Below, piece after piece: positions 17,682 through 27,955 of a stretch of DNA of 64,000 nucleotides. The stretch covers positions 62,001 through 126,000 of the forward strand of contig NZ_JAPENM010000002.1 in assembly GCF_026342035.1 (NCBI RefSeq). The letters run 5' to 3'. The translations under genes and the position numbers were made by a program. Under the pieces are notes generated by a model. That model was given only the letters and a program-made list of their open reading frames with translations. It had not been told where the DNA came from and searched no databases. Origin of the DNA: Aldersonia sp. NBC_00410 (GTDB lineage: Bacteria > Actinomycetota > Actinomycetes > Mycobacteriales > Mycobacteriaceae). The first letter of the stretch is position 1. Every line of letters begins with the position of its first letter.

Positions 17682-20009
17682 ATGCCAGAAGCGACCTCGA
17701 CGCACTCGGCCGGTGGTGGGCGGGCCTCCCTGACCAGCTTCGTCGGACGACGTCGAGAGTTGTCCGAAGTGAAGAACCTGATGTCCGAGTCACGCCTGGT
17801 GACACTGACCGGACCCGGGGGTGTCGGCAAGACCCGTATCGCCCTCGAGGTAGCGGATCGATCACGCCGGGGCCTGCGCGACGGCGTCTGGATCGCCGAG
17901 CTCGCCAGCCTCGAGGACGAGTCACGTCTTGCACAGGCGATCGTCTCGGCGTTACATGTGCCGGACCAGTCCAACCGCCCCCCAGAACAGAAGCTGATCA
18001 GCTACCTACGCGAGAGGCAACTGCTGATCGTGCTGGACAACTGCGAGCACCTACTCGATGTGTGCGCGGCGTTGGTGGAAGTGTTATTGAACGAATCTCC
18101 TGGCCTGCGAGTTCTCGCGACAAGTCGAGAGCCGCTGGGAATCGGCGGCGAGCACCTCTGTGTGATCCCGCCGCTGTCCAGCCCGCCCGCCCAGGAATCA
18201 CACACCGCGAAAGCGATAGCGCACTACGAAGCAGTGAGCCTGCTGGTCGATCGCGCCCGCAACGTCCTGCCCGACTTCACCGTCACCGACGAAAACGTCG
18301 AGGCGGTAGTTCAGCTCTGCGACCGGCTCGACGGAATCCCCCTCGCGATCGAACTGGCAGCCACACGACTGAGGTCGCTCTCGGTGACGCAGATCGTCCA
18401 CCGACTGGACAAACGCTTCAGCCTGCTTGCCGGTGGCAACCGGATGGCGATGCCGCGACAGCAGACCCTGCGCGCCCTGATCGACTGGAGCTTCGACCTC
18501 TGCACGCAGAGTGAACAACTCCTGTGGGCGAGGCTCTCGATCTTCCCCGGAACCTTCGACCTCGACGCCGTGGAGGAAATATGCGGGTTCGGCGCGCTGG
18601 ACCCGGAACTCATCATCGATCTGCTCGACCGACTGGTAGCGAAGTCGATCATCCTCACCGAGCGCACCGGTGAGAGTGTTCGCTACCGGCAGCTGATGAC
18701 CGTCCGGGAGTACGGCTCCGAGCTCCTCGGCGCATCCGGGGAATACCAGCAGCTCAAGGGCCGTCATCGAGACCACTTTCTCCGCAAAGCCGCCATCATG
18801 GTCGACCGCTGGTGCGGCCCGGGCCAGGCCGCGGCACTGGCTGTCATGAAAGCGGACCACGCCAGCCTGCTCTCCGCACTCGAATGGTCTGCGAGCTCCC
18901 CACCGGAAATCGGATCTGCCGCGGAACTGGCCTCGTTGCTCAGGTACCACTGGGTCGCGGGCGGCTTCCTCAGTGACGGCCGCCGATGGCTCGACCAAAT
19001 ACTTTCCGGTACAGTAGAACCCGCCGCACAACGAGGCAATGCGCTATGGGTTGCAGCATGGATCGCACTCATGCAGGGAGACCGCCACGCCGCCGCCTAC
19101 TACCTCTCCGAATGTGAGTCCGTTGCTGCCGCACTCGAAGACAGCAAACTGTCCGCACATGCCATGCAATGGTCGGCGATACATCTACTGTTCTCCGGCG
19201 ACACCGGGGAAGCAATCAAACTGTTCCGCCGATGCATCGACGTGCACACACGCTTCGGCGACACCGCATCAGTTCTCACGGGTCTCTTCCAACTCGCAAT
19301 GGCACAGACATATCACCCCGAACTCGACGCAGCGCTGCAAACTTGTCGTCGCGCGATCAAGATGAGCAAGGACAACGGTGAACAGTGGAACCGCACATAC
19401 GCCCTGTGGATCACTGGGTTGTGCCACTGGCGCCTCGGTGAAATGGCACTCGCCAAGAAGGCGGCACTTCAAGCTCTCACGATGCAGCGCGAATTCAAGG
19501 ACAGCATCTGTACCGCACTGACCGTTGAACTGTTGTCCTGGATCGCCTCGTCGACAGCAGATTTCAAGACTGCTGCCGAACTCGCTGGTGCCGCCACCGC
19601 GGTCTGGACGGGACTCGGTACCGATGTTCAGGCCTTCGGTCCTCACCTCTATGCCGACTCCACCACTTCGGCGGCGTCGGTGATGCAACATCTCGGTGAC
19701 CGGACGGTCTCGCAGCTCGCGCGGCAGAACGCATCGATGACAATCGACGACGCCGTAGGTTTGGCACTAGGCCACAGTTCACCCCGCCGTATCCGAGCAT
19801 CCGTGAAGTCCCCGCTCACCAAACGAGAAACTCAAATCGCCAATCTCGTCGCTGATGGCATGAGCAATCGAGCGATCGCCGAAATGCTCGTGCTCTCCAC
19901 ACGCACGATCGACGGTCACGTCGAACGCATACTCGCCAAGCTGGACTTCGCATCACGCGCACAGATCGCCTCGTGGATCGCAACCCAGAAGACACACGAG
20001 GCCAGTTGA
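17682..20009 (+). CDS. NB-ARC/TPR ATPase regulator with LuxR HTH, copy 1
   Basis: 775 residues from the ATG at 17682; the 161 codons open upstream overlap the IS3 remnant and are not native. TSFVGRRRELSEV opens an ATPase of the type found in AfsR-like regulators: Walker A GPGGVGKT (about 45-52), Walker B LLIVLDNCEHLLD (about 114) and LATSREPLGI. A helical TPR-like middle follows (for example HAAAYYLSECESVAAAL). The C-terminus SPLTKRETQIANLVADGMSN and RAIAEMLVLSTRTIDGHVER is a LuxR/GerE helix-turn-helix. Divergent to the BVMO-esterase operon, so it is the likely activator, responding to an inducer (inference). Copy 2 differs by one silent base. Confidence 0.85.
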   Translation: MPEATSTHSAGGGRASLTSFVGRRRELSEVKNLMSESRLVTLTGPGGVGKTRIALEVADRSRRGLRDGVWIAELASLEDESRLAQAIVSALHVPDQSNRPPEQKLISYLRERQLLIVLDNCEHLLDVCAALVEVLLNESPGLRVLATSREPLGIGGEHLCVIPPLSSPPAQESHTAKAIAHYEAVSLLVDRARNVLPDFTVTDENVEAVVQLCDRLDGIPLAIELAATRLRSLSVTQIVHRLDKRFSLLAGGNRMAMPRQQTLRALIDWSFDLCTQSEQLLWARLSIFPGTFDLDAVEEICGFGALDPELIIDLLDRLVAKSIILTERTGESVRYRQLMTVREYGSELLGASGEYQQLKGRHRDHFLRKAAIMVDRWCGPGQAAALAVMKADHASLLSALEWSASSPPEIGSAAELASLLRYHWVAGGFLSDGRRWLDQILSGTVEPAAQRGNALWVAAWIALMQGDRHAAAYYLSECESVAAALEDSKLSAHAMQWSAIHLLFSGDTGEAIKLFRRCIDVHTRFGDTASVLTGLFQLAMAQTYHPELDAALQTCRRAIKMSKDNGEQWNRTYALWITGLCHWRLGEMALAKKAALQALTMQREFKDSICTALTVELLSWIASSTADFKTAAELAGAATAVWTGLGTDVQAFGPHLYADSTTSAASVMQHLGDRTVSQLARQNASMTIDDAVGLALGHSSPRRIRASVKSPLTKRETQIANLVADGMSNRAIAEMLVLSTRTIDGHVERILAKLDFASRAQIASWIATQKTHEAS

Positions 20010-21059
20010 ATCCGGTTTGACCACCGCCACAACTAATTCGAGCCCCGGTCCGGTCCGCTCGGACCGCGTCGGAGCGCCGCACGGCCCCAGCTTGATCGGA
20101 TCCGCGCCAACTCTCGTCCGGACGTTGTCGGTGTGCACTGTGGCCGAGGATCACTCGAACCCGACCAATGGATGCCCGCCGTTGCCATCACACCGCCCTG
20201 AACACCGCCGAAACCGGCACCACAGAGCGTGTTTCCAGCGTCCGATAGAAATATGACCCCGGCCGTACCCGGTGAACACAACGACAAGACCTCGACCCGC
20301 ACGAGCTGCATATCGCCGAACTCCACGCCGGCGGCCACCCCTGCCCCGACAACGACGAGGCACGGCAACTATTCGCTCGACTCGACCGGGTGCGATTCCT
20401 GCTCTGGATGAGCGCATAGAGCGGAGCTCCGGTCAATTTCAAACCCTTCCAAATATAATCTCCGCGGCCGGATATCGAACTCGTCAGCGAACTACGTGCG
20501 GGTCCTCGTGGAACCAGGCGACAGCCACCACCGCATCTGTTCACGAGATGACAAGGCCCAGGCCGAAGGATCTCCACACGAGCGCTACCGCGATCCGATC
20601 GGTCATCGAAGAACAGGGCTGCCGCGACACAGAGCCCTACCGGACAAACGCCGCTCCCGCTCAATCACCCAGATCTGTCCGCATCAAGAAACACGGCAGC
20701 CGCTGACGCGACACCCGCGAAAAGCATTGCGCCGCCTCCGGCGTCGCGACGTGTGGCTGAGAAAGTTCGTCCGAGTCGCCCAATCCCACCATGCCGGGGG
20801 CCCGTCTCGTCAACCCACGCTCCGGGCCCTTCCGCGTGTCCTCCTCCGTCGCCCACACGCTCCGAGGAATTTTCACTCCCCCGACAGTTCCAGTCCCACA
20901 GTAGAACTCGCCAGGTGAAAACTCGCCGACGACGGCCCTGCACTCTCCGGGGTTGACCAGCCACCAAGACTTCTGCGGCACCCTGTGCCATTCTTGTTAC
21001 TCGCAATAAGCAGTGGCACCCAGTGCCTTGATTCGGAAACGGCCGTTTCCCACGTTTGG
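20010..21059. other. no intact gene; short coding-like remnant
   Basis: About 1 kb without a credible gene. A frame near 20292-20420 reads DPHELHIAELHAGGHPCPDN and ends FARLDRVRFLLWMSA-stop; it has native composition but no start and I do not recognise it. The rest has no start with a binding site. Repeated at 51098-51226. Confidence 0.35.
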
Positions 21060-21640
21060 CCCTATGGACTGCGGGAATTACATTTCCTTGATCGGAGAAT
21101 CGAATTTCAAAACGCCCTTTGACCTGCGGCTTTACTGTGTGGTCCCGGCTGGGATCGAACCAGCGACCTTCCGCGTGTGAAATGGACACAACCCCAGGTG
21201 AATTCGGAACTACCAGGTCAGACCGGACTCACCTCCTCCAGTTGGACCAGCTGGACCAACTGGACCGACCCGTTGGACAGATACTGGCCACATGGACACT
21301 CGACCAACACCCTAAGGGGGTGACATTGAGTGCCGTGACACCGCGTGCCACGCCCGAACCGGGCACACCTTTCGATGATCGAGACACTCGAGTACCTCCC
21401 CCTCGGTCCGTGCCGCACCGCATCGCCGTCACCACCGACAACACCGAAGCGCACCACCACCGATATTCTCCCCGGACGAAAGGGGGTCGCGCCGAGTCGA
21501 AACTCGCCGTAGTGCCGAGCGCCACCCTGCCCGGGCGAGCAAGCAACTCGAACCGCTGACCCCCACACTGCCAGAGCGTATGCCGCCGATTACCAATGAT
21601 CGCCTTCGCGATCGCAACAGGATTCGCTAGCTTCTGGGTG
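21060..21640. repeat. tRNA-Val-bearing repeat unit 3
   Basis: The tRNA-Val(CAC) 3' half is at 21140-21181 (minus strand), preceded by GACCTGCGGCTTT as in unit 1. The right arm has the CTGGACCAA-type 9-bp repeats and the ACATGGACACTCGACCAACA stretch. Near 21547-21583 the minus strand has a second tRNA-like piece, CTGGCAGTGTGGGGGTCAG then a GGTTCGA T-arm (tRNA-Ala(GGC)-like), broken after the T-loop. The right boundary of the 9.5-kb duplication lies at 21201, inside this unit. Confidence 0.8.
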
Positions 21641-21644
21641 GGAC

Positions 21645-21887
21645 TCACCCCTCGCGTGTTCCAACCGCGTTCTGCCACCATGTTCTCAGGAAGCCTTCGG
21701 TCGCAGGTCGGCCCTCGGCCTCGCGCTGTTGGTTTTTCCTGATCGACAACCTGCAGGCTTCAAAGCCGCTGCTGAAAATCCCGATTGCGTATGCCAGGGA
21801 CCACCACCATTCCGGATTCAGCCTCACGACGAGATTGACGGTCAGGACCAACCCGACAAACATCGGCAATAACGGCGATCGCGCCAA
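21645..21887 (-). CDS. small membrane protein, hypothetical
   Basis: 80 residues: MARSPLLPMFVGLVLTVNLV, a short polar link NPEWWW, a second hydrophobic stretch SLAYAIGIFSSG and a charged tail with IRKNQQREAEGRP. Two membrane segments are likely. Amino-acid use is natural, but I recognise no family and see no strong binding site. Confidence 0.4.
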   Translation of the reverse strand: MARSPLLPMFVGLVLTVNLVVRLNPEWWWSLAYAIGIFSSGFEACRLSIRKNQQREAEGRPATEGFLRTWWQNAVGTREG

Positions 21888-22212
21888 GTTCGCTCCTTTC
21901 GAGCGGGACTAGGACTTGATTTGTCGACCTGTGCATCGACTGGCGAATCGGTACAAAGCGCAGACTGCTCCAGCCTGCCATTCGTCACCGACAACCGCGC
22001 CCGGAATGCGCACCCTTCGCCTAGCTCGCAGCGCAGATCCCACAGGGCGTCATCGCATTGGAGAACTTGCCAAACAGTAACCGGCTGAACCGGCCCCAGC
22101 AGTCGAGTCGGGCGCCGGCATCGCGTCGCCAATGTGGCGCACCATCGCAACTGGCGCCTAACTGCCGCCGCGGCGCAGGTGGCAACCCTTCAAACGCGAC
22201 GTGGGCAAAGTG
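21888..22212. other. no recognisable gene
   Basis: About 325 bp between the small membrane protein and the DoxX fragment. Only short arginine- and serine-rich frames are present; no RNA gene or repeat seen. Confidence 0.35.
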
Positions 22213-22470
22213 TCACTTTTGACGTTTCGTCCGTTGCCGCCAGGTGGTGGACAACCAGACCGCGACGCCGCCCAGGACGATCGAAATGACGTTCAGACCG
22301 ATCAGCCCGACCTCGCCGCGCCTGAGATGCAGCGCGAGAGCACAGACCTGGAGCACCACCAGTGCGACCGCCACCGCAATCGCCAGACCCACCGCGATAG
22401 CGGTCAGCGGTGGCAGGATCAGGCCGAGCGCGCCGCGCACCTCGAGAACGCCGATGGTTCGCGTCGGCCG
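22213..22470 (-). pseudogene. DoxX-like membrane protein, C-terminal fragment
   Basis: Reads GVLEVRGALGLILPPLTAIA, VGLAIAVAVALVVLQVCALA, then LHLRRGE and a final hydrophobic segment ending WRQRTKRQK. This is the second half of a DoxX-like four-helix protein; the first helix and start are replaced by unrelated sequence. A complete DoxX-like gene is at 39535. It follows the flavin monooxygenase gene on the same strand, matching the DoxX-hydroxylase association seen elsewhere in the window. Confidence 0.55.
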
Positions 22471-22585
22471 GCGATTCGGGCCCGGTCGCGTACGCACCGC
22501 TGTGATCGAAGTCCACGTCACAGTTTCGCGGGATGACGGACGACTGCGCGGGCGGTGGCGGTGCGTACGCCGCTTCGATGCGAGG

Positions 22586-24283
22586 TCAGGCAGTTGCCGC
22601 CAGCGCACTGCGGCCGGTGACGGTCGACAGCAGTGCTCGCACGTCCTCGGGCAGTGTGTCGCCGCGCCAGGCCACATGACCGTCGGGGCGCACAAGCACC
22701 AGGTCCCGCTCGTAGATCGTGCGCGCGACCGCGTCGTCGATCGCGAAGATCCGGAAGGGGACACCCTCCTCCCTGGACACGGCGGCCAGCTCCCGGGCTA
22801 CCTCCCTGCCGACGAAACTGACGAGCGTGAAGGTGTCGCGGAACGCATCGATCACGGAGGTGCCGTCGGCGAGGCGGACGTGCGGAGCCCGCGCGCCCGG
22901 GACCGTGGTCGGGGTGTATGTGGACACGTCCGGGTCGGGACCGCTCGCGTCGTCGTCGGCGAGCACCGCGGAGTGGTAGCGGTAGCCCATCTCGACACCG
23001 TAACTCTCGTGTTCTCCGGTGTTGGCCGCGAAGTAGTCGGCCAGCGTCGTGCGGTGCGCGTCGGCTTCGGGGCTGTCGGACTCGATCAGGTCGGGGTCGA
23101 TCAGCTGCTGGGCCGCGACGTGCACGTTGAGATGCCGGAAAGACCAGTCCCGAGCCAGCAGCGCGACCGGGCGGCGCTCGGCTTCGTAGCTGTCGAGCAG
23201 GTCGTCGCCGCCGAAACCGTTGATCACCGCAGCGAGTTTCCAGCCGAGATTGACCGCGTCGGCGATGCCGGTGTTCAGCCCGTATCCCCCGGTGGGGATG
23301 ACTTCGTGGGCGGCGTCACCGGCCACGAACAGCCGGCCGAGCCGGTAGTGGTCGGCCACGAGGACGTTGGCCTGCCAGACGCTGCTCTGCAGGACCTCGT
23401 CAACCTCGAGGTGCTTGCCGCAAACTTTGTCGAGCAGTTGCTGCTTGTCGATGTCCGCGGTGCGCACACCGTCGGTGATGGCGCTGGTCTGCAGAGTCCA
23501 GGTGTCGCGCTCGTCCTGGGCAATGATGGCCCCGACGCCGCCTCCGACGAAGAAGGTGTGCCAGAACTGCCCGTGCGCGTGCAGCGTCGCCAGATCCCGG
23601 GACTTGAAGTGGACCTGGCAGAAGGTGATCACCCCACGCTCGCCCTCCATCTGCAGGTCCATGGCGCGCCGAACCACCGAGCCGGCGCCATCGCAGCCGA
23701 TCAGGTAGTCCGCCTCGATGGTGTGATCGGCGCCGCCCACCGGGGAGACGATCCGAACCCTGACCCCGTCCTCGCCGTGCGCGACTTCGCTCACGCGCCA
23801 CGGTCGCAGAACCTCGATGTTGTCGTCGGCCAGGCAGCGACGCATGAGCAGCTTCTCGACCTCGATCTGGGTGACCCGCTGCCAGGCGCGGGCCGGCGTG
23901 GTGCCGTCGTTGCGGGAGGCGATCCACTCCGACATCTCGTCGACGCTGGGGTAACTCCAATGGCCTACCTCGCGGCCGGCCATCGAGGTACAGAACACCA
24001 CGTCGTGGGAGTAGCCGGAACCGACTCCGGCCGAGCGAATCTCCACGTCCAGACCCAGACGCGCGAGCAGTTCCATGCTGCGCGCATTGGTGAGGTCCAT
24101 CTTGGGAAAACGCGTGGTCTGCGGGTTCTGTTCGACGAGGGTGCTCTTGACTCCGTGCAGGCTGAGTTCCAGCGCGAGGATCATTCCCACCGGGCCGGCT
24201 CCCGAGATCAGCACCGGACGCCGGTAGGAGGTGTCGACCTTCTCGTCGAGGTTCTCCGGTGTGGGGTGAATGGGGTGAATCAT
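22586..24283 (-). CDS. FAD-dependent aromatic hydroxylase (MhpA/phenol hydroxylase-like)
   Basis: 565 residues from the ATG at 24283 (CGGAG 5 bases upstream). Class A flavin monooxygenase: VLISGAGPVGMILALELS (GxGxxG), the middle DYLIGCDGAGSVVRRAM (DG motif), and RLFVAGDAAHEVIPTGGYGL then NTGIADAVNLGWKL (GD motif). The C-terminal about 170 residues form the thioredoxin-like domain of the PheA/TfdB/MhpA group, with FTLVSFVG and VLVRPDGHVAWRGD. It uses NAD(P)H and O2 to ortho-hydroxylate a phenolic ring. The SnoaL-like gene lies just upstream on the same strand and is probably co-transcribed. Substrate unknown. Confidence 0.85.
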   Translation of the reverse strand: MIHPIHPTPENLDEKVDTSYRRPVLISGAGPVGMILALELSLHGVKSTLVEQNPQTTRFPKMDLTNARSMELLARLGLDVEIRSAGVGSGYSHDVVFCTSMAGREVGHWSYPSVDEMSEWIASRNDGTTPARAWQRVTQIEVEKLLMRRCLADDNIEVLRPWRVSEVAHGEDGVRVRIVSPVGGADHTIEADYLIGCDGAGSVVRRAMDLQMEGERGVITFCQVHFKSRDLATLHAHGQFWHTFFVGGGVGAIIAQDERDTWTLQTSAITDGVRTADIDKQQLLDKVCGKHLEVDEVLQSSVWQANVLVADHYRLGRLFVAGDAAHEVIPTGGYGLNTGIADAVNLGWKLAAVINGFGGDDLLDSYEAERRPVALLARDWSFRHLNVHVAAQQLIDPDLIESDSPEADAHRTTLADYFAANTGEHESYGVEMGYRYHSAVLADDDASGPDPDVSTYTPTTVPGARAPHVRLADGTSVIDAFRDTFTLVSFVGREVARELAAVSREEGVPFRIFAIDDAVARTIYERDLVLVRPDGHVAWRGDTLPEDVRALLSTVTGRSALAATA

Positions 24284-24350
24284 GATGCTCCGTTCAGACA
24301 AGATATGCCGTGGTTCCAGAACGCCGACTGCGTGCGAGGGTTCGGCAGGG

Positions 24351-24737
24351 TCAGCGGCCGGCGGTGACAGGGCCGGGGTCCATGAAGATCAGGTACTCGG
24401 TCACCTTCCCGTCCTCGACCCGGGTGCGGGTCACCGCGGGCAGGGTGAATTCGGCGCCGTCGTTCATGGTGTAGGTGACGTCAACGCGCAGAGCGGTGAC
24501 GGCTCCGGCAGGCCACTCCTCCAGGATCACGTGCCGCATCCCGGCGACCGCCCCGAGATAGCTCGCGACCCACTTCTGGATGGCTCGGCTGCCTCGGATC
24601 GTGTCGTTGTTGCCCATGCGGAAGGTGCAGTCCTCGGAGAAGTAGCCGAAAAATCGGGCGATGTCGGTGTCGGCGGCTTCGAGCAGGTCGCGGGTGATCT
24701 CGAGTTCACTGGGGTGTGCGGTGATGTTTCTGGTCAT
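24351..24737 (-). CDS. SnoaL/NTF2-like protein
   Basis: 128 residues with the cone-shaped SnoaL/limonene-epoxide-hydrolase-like fold: DLLEAADTDIARFFGYFSED, then CTFRMGNNDTIRG, VASYLGAVAGMRHVILEEW and VTYTMNDGAEFTLPAVTRTR. It closely resembles the protein at 39071-39457 (same length, similar in most segments). Its neighbour is a flavin hydroxylase; the paralogue's neighbour is a FAH-family hydrolase. It may act on a hydroxylated intermediate as an isomerase or hydrolase (inference). GAGGAGCTC-type binding site before the ATG. Confidence 0.75.
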   Translation of the reverse strand: MTRNITAHPSELEITRDLLEAADTDIARFFGYFSEDCTFRMGNNDTIRGSRAIQKWVASYLGAVAGMRHVILEEWPAGAVTALRVDVTYTMNDGAEFTLPAVTRTRVEDGKVTEYLIFMDPGPVTAGR

Positions 24738-25577
24738 GAAGAGCTCCTCGGATTGTCGATGGTGTAGCCGGCGGGGCCGGGTCCCGGCCCGTCAGGACCG
24801 CGGTGAATGACGCACTGCTGGAAGGAGATCGAAACGGGCACCTCCTTTTGTCGAACCACAGCCGAAGCCGGTGTGCATTGGAGAGGAGTCGAATGCACAG
24901 GCGACGTATCGCATCGGCTTCCGCCGGAATACCGCCCTGCTGTGTCCTACACCACAAGTAGAACGGAGCTATTACCTCGATCGCACTGGTGCCGGACACA
25001 GGGTTCGCATCGGATTCTGGTCTCTGAACCAGCCCGGAGTGAGCGATCGCGTGGTGCGACCTCGGCGTTGATCGTGCGAGGGCGAGTACGCCCGCTCGTG
25101 GATGCGCCGCGCAGTCCGGATCGGCCGGCTTCGCGGCCGAGCCAGCCGGGCTCGGCCGCTGCGATGCGGCTCGACGCCAAGCCCGCAGACCAGTGCGCAC
25201 GCTTCGGCCCCTCGGTCGTCTCCCTCTCGGGATCGGCCGTATGGGCTTCGAACCAATGTTTGCAATCTTTCTTGGTTCACAGCCCGTGGTGAACCGGGCG
25301 GAAATTGGTTTGAATTGTGACACCGCTTACGAAATGCACGAAACAAGGTGGCTGGGCGCCGCTGTTATCACATATAGCAAGATGCTCTAGCAACGCCCTA
25401 TTCCACCCCTATCACCCCTCGGCAGGACGTGGTCGACCACGCAACCCATCGGTTCGACCACCTGCCTCGCCCGTGCGAAGCGAGCCCACCCGCCTCCGCG
25501 CAAAACGGCCACTAAACCCATTCCCGCCGCAGTCGCACGCTGCGCCGACGCAATATCCTGCTCGCTAGGAGAGGTTC
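24738..25577. other. intergenic/promoter region upstream of E1 gene
   Basis: No convincing gene on either strand. The left end should hold the promoter for the SnoaL-hydroxylase operon; the right end holds the AT-rich motif at 25363-25380 and the E1 ribosome site AGGAGAGG. A GC-rich dyad (GGCCGGCTTCGCGGCCG at about 25126-25142) lies in the middle. Confidence 0.4.
25363..25380 (+). promoter_or_regulatory. AT-rich motif, site 1
   Basis: TGTTATCACATATAGCAA, about 200 bp upstream of the E1 gene. It matches the sites at 31650 and 38024 (TGTTATaacATATTGC type). Could be a GntR operator or an extended -10 promoter (TGnTATnAn). Confidence 0.5.
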
Positions 25578-27926
25578 ATGAACCCCGCCCCCGTTGCCAC
25601 GTCGACCAGCTCCGCGCCATCGAGCGCCGCCGGCGATCCGGATTTCGACACCCTCCAGTCGATCGAGCGGCGGCTGCTGTGGCTATCCACCTCGATCGTC
25701 CACCACGCCAACCGGGTCCGACCCAATCCCACCGGGCTGAAAGTCGGCGGGCACCAGGCCTCGTGCGCGTCGATGGTCTCGATCATGACGGCGCTGTGGT
25801 TCGTCCAGCTACGCGCCGGTGACCGGGTCTCGGTCAAACCGCACGCCTCCCCCGTCCTGCACGGCATCAACTACCTGCTCGGTGAACTCGACGAAAAGTA
25901 CCTGACGACGCTGCGCGAGTTCGGGGGTCTGCAGTCCTATCCCAGCCGTACCAAGGACCCCGACACCGTGGACTACTCCACCGGGTCAGTCGGCATCGGA
26001 GCGACCGCCCCCATCTGGGGAGCGATGGCCCGCCGCTATGTCGACACCCATTTGGCCACCACGGGCTCGGGTCGCCAGTACTCGTTGGTCGGCGACGCCG
26101 AACTGGACGAGGGCGCGGTGTGGGAGGCGATCCTGGATCCCGGCATCGCGGAGCTGGGCGAGGTGGTGTGGATCGTCGACCTCAACCGCCAGTCGCTGGA
26201 CCGCGTGGTGCCCAACATCGCCGCGCGCAGGCTCGAGAAGATGTTCGACGCCGCGGGCTGGCAGGTCATCACCGTCAAGTTCGGACGGCTGCTCGAATCG
26301 CTGTTCGCGCGCCCCGGCGGCGGCGCACTGCGCGCGCGCATCCTCGACATGTCCAACCCGGAGTACCAGCGGCTGCTGCGGTGCAGCGCCGCCGAGGTTC
26401 GCACCCGGCTCCCTGGAACCGGTGCCGGAAGCGAACCGATCGCCGCCCTGATCGCCGATCTGGACGACGACACCCTCACCGCAGCGATTCGCAACCTCGG
26501 CGGCCACGACCTGCCCGCCTTGATCCAGGCATACCGGCAGATCGACGACACGCGCCCGACGGTGATCATCGCCTACACCATCAAGGGCTACGGCTTACCC
26601 ACCCAGGGACATCCGCAGAACCACTCCGCTCTGCTCAGCGTCGACGAGTACACCCGATTCGCCGAGGGGATCGGGTACGACCCGAACCAGCCGTGGCAGC
26701 GCTTCCCGGCCGACACCGACGCAGCGCGGCTGTGCGAGACGACCGCGGCCCACCTGCACCGTGACCCGGTGCCCGCTCTGCCCGAGGTCGGCATCCCGAC
26801 CGAGTTCGGCCGCATCCCCAAGGGCACCTCCACCACCCAGGCGGCGCTGGGCCGTGCGCTGCTTGATCTGACCCGCGCCGCGCCCGAGGCCGCCCAACGC
26901 GTAGTGACGGTCAGCCCCGATGTCAGCTCCACCACCAACCTGGGCGGCTGGGTGAACAAGGTGGGCGTGTGGTCGTCGGACGAACGACACAACTGGTTCG
27001 CCGACGACGCCGAGACGATCATGCACTGGAACGAGCGCCCCACCGGCCAGCACATGGAACTCGGCATCGCCGAGACCAACCTTGTCGGCCTGATCGGCGA
27101 ACTCGGCGCCACCTGGAGCCGCTGGGGGCAACCGCTCTTCCCGATCGGGGTGCTCTACGACCCCTTCGTCGAGCGCGCCCTCGAACCCTGGTCCTACGGC
27201 ATCTACGCAGGCGGCCAATCCATCCTGGTCGGCACGCCCTCCGGGGTCACCCTGGCCGCCGAGGGCGGCGCGCATCAGTCGATCAAGACGCCCACCATCG
27301 GTCTGGAACAGCCCGGCTGCATCAGCTACGACCTCGCCTTCGCCATCGACGTGGAGTGGACGCTGCTCGCCAGCCTGTCCAGGATGGGCCGCCCCGACGG
27401 GTCCTCGGCCTACCTGCGGCTGTCCACTCGCCCCGTCGACCAGACCCTGGCCGATGTGCCGGCCGATCCCGCCGCTCGCGAACGCCGCAGACGTCAGGTC
27501 GTGGCCGGCGGCTACCCACTGGTCCGACGCGAGGGTGCCCAGCTCACCATCGTCGCGATGGGAGCTCTGCTGACCGAAGCGCTCGCCGCCGCGGAGCGTC
27601 TCGAGCAGACCGGGGTGCCGGCCGACGTCGTGTGTGTCACCAGTCCCGGTCTGCTGTTCGAGGCACTGCAGGCCCGGCAGGGGCGCGGCACCGGCGAGAG
27701 CTGGATCCTCGACCAGCTCTTCCCCGCCGACCGCGCGGCGCCGATGGTCACCGTCCTCGACGGGCATCCCCACACCCTGGCGTTCCTGTCCGGGATCAAC
27801 CAGGTGCGCAGCACCGCCCTCGGAGTCAGCAAGTTCGGCCAGGTCGGATCGCTCGACGACGTCTACCGCTATCACGGCATCGACACCGACAGCATCGTGC
27901 GCGCGGCGCTGGACATCCAGCCCTGA
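25578..27926 (+). CDS. 2-oxo-acid dehydrogenase E1 (homodimeric PDH/transketolase type)
   Basis: 782 residues. The N-terminal domain has the thiamine-diphosphate motif [14 protein letters not shown]...DLNRQ (about 172-205, GDxE to N) preceded by [20 protein letters not shown], as in homodimeric pyruvate dehydrogenase E1 (AceE) and MdeB. The middle pyrimidine domain shows [19 protein letters not shown] and [19 protein letters not shown]; the C-terminal transketolase domain follows. At 782 residues it is shorter than AceE (about 890-920). It decarboxylates a 2-oxo acid and hands the acyl group to the E2 encoded 29 bp downstream. In a ring-cleavage cluster the substrate may be pyruvate or 2-oxobutyrate-like (inference). 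AGGAGAGG precedes the ATG. Confidence 0.85.
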   Translation: MNPAPVATSTSSAPSSAAGDPDFDTLQSIERRLLWLSTSIVHHANRVRPNPTGLKVGGHQASCASMVSIMTALWFVQLRAGDRVSVKPHASPVLHGINYLLGELDEKYLTTLREFGGLQSYPSRTKDPDTVDYSTGSVGIGATAPIWGAMARRYVDTHLATTGSGRQYSLVGDAELDEGAVWEAILDPGIAELGEVVWIVDLNRQSLDRVVPNIAARRLEKMFDAAGWQVITVKFGRLLESLFARPGGGALRARILDMSNPEYQRLLRCSAAEVRTRLPGTGAGSEPIAALIADLDDDTLTAAIRNLGGHDLPALIQAYRQIDDTRPTVIIAYTIKGYGLPTQGHPQNHSALLSVDEYTRFAEGIGYDPNQPWQRFPADTDAARLCETTAAHLHRDPVPALPEVGIPTEFGRIPKGTSTTQAALGRALLDLTRAAPEAAQRVVTVSPDVSSTTNLGGWVNKVGVWSSDERHNWFADDAETIMHWNERPTGQHMELGIAETNLVGLIGELGATWSRWGQPLFPIGVLYDPFVERALEPWSYGIYAGGQSILVGTPSGVTLAAEGGAHQSIKTPTIGLEQPGCISYDLAFAIDVEWTLLASLSRMGRPDGSSAYLRLSTRPVDQTLADVPADPAARERRRRQVVAGGYPLVRREGAQLTIVAMGALLTEALAAAERLEQTGVPADVVCVTSPGLLFEALQARQGRGTGESWILDQLFPADRAAPMVTVLDGHPHTLAFLSGINQVRSTALGVSKFGQVGSLDDVYRYHGIDTDSIVRAALDIQP

Positions 27927-27955
27927 TCCGGACCCGACCCAGGAGCCCGCTACCC

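Larger units (their letters stand above)
11667..21201. repeat. 9.5-kb direct duplication, copy 1
   Basis: Matches 42473-52007 in the same orientation with a constant offset of 30806. The only differences I found are T/C at 11677/42483 and a silent C/G at 18992/49798 in a leucine codon of the LuxR gene; reading frames translated across the block are otherwise the same. The left boundary is the hairpin in repeat unit 2; the right boundary is 20 bp beyond the tRNA core of unit 3. Cargo: HD gene, fragments of TetR, recombinase, MFS and IS3 genes, esterase, BVMO and LuxR-type regulator. Confidence 0.95.

Noticed and set aside
22244-24367. 707-codon open frame on the plus strand
   Set aside because: Antisense shadow of the flavin hydroxylase and DoxX fragment; Gly/Arg-rich with no domain.
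25120-25145. Terminator or riboswitch upstream of the E1 gene
   Set aside because: A GC-rich dyad exists but no conserved aptamer-like arrangement or T run could be made out.
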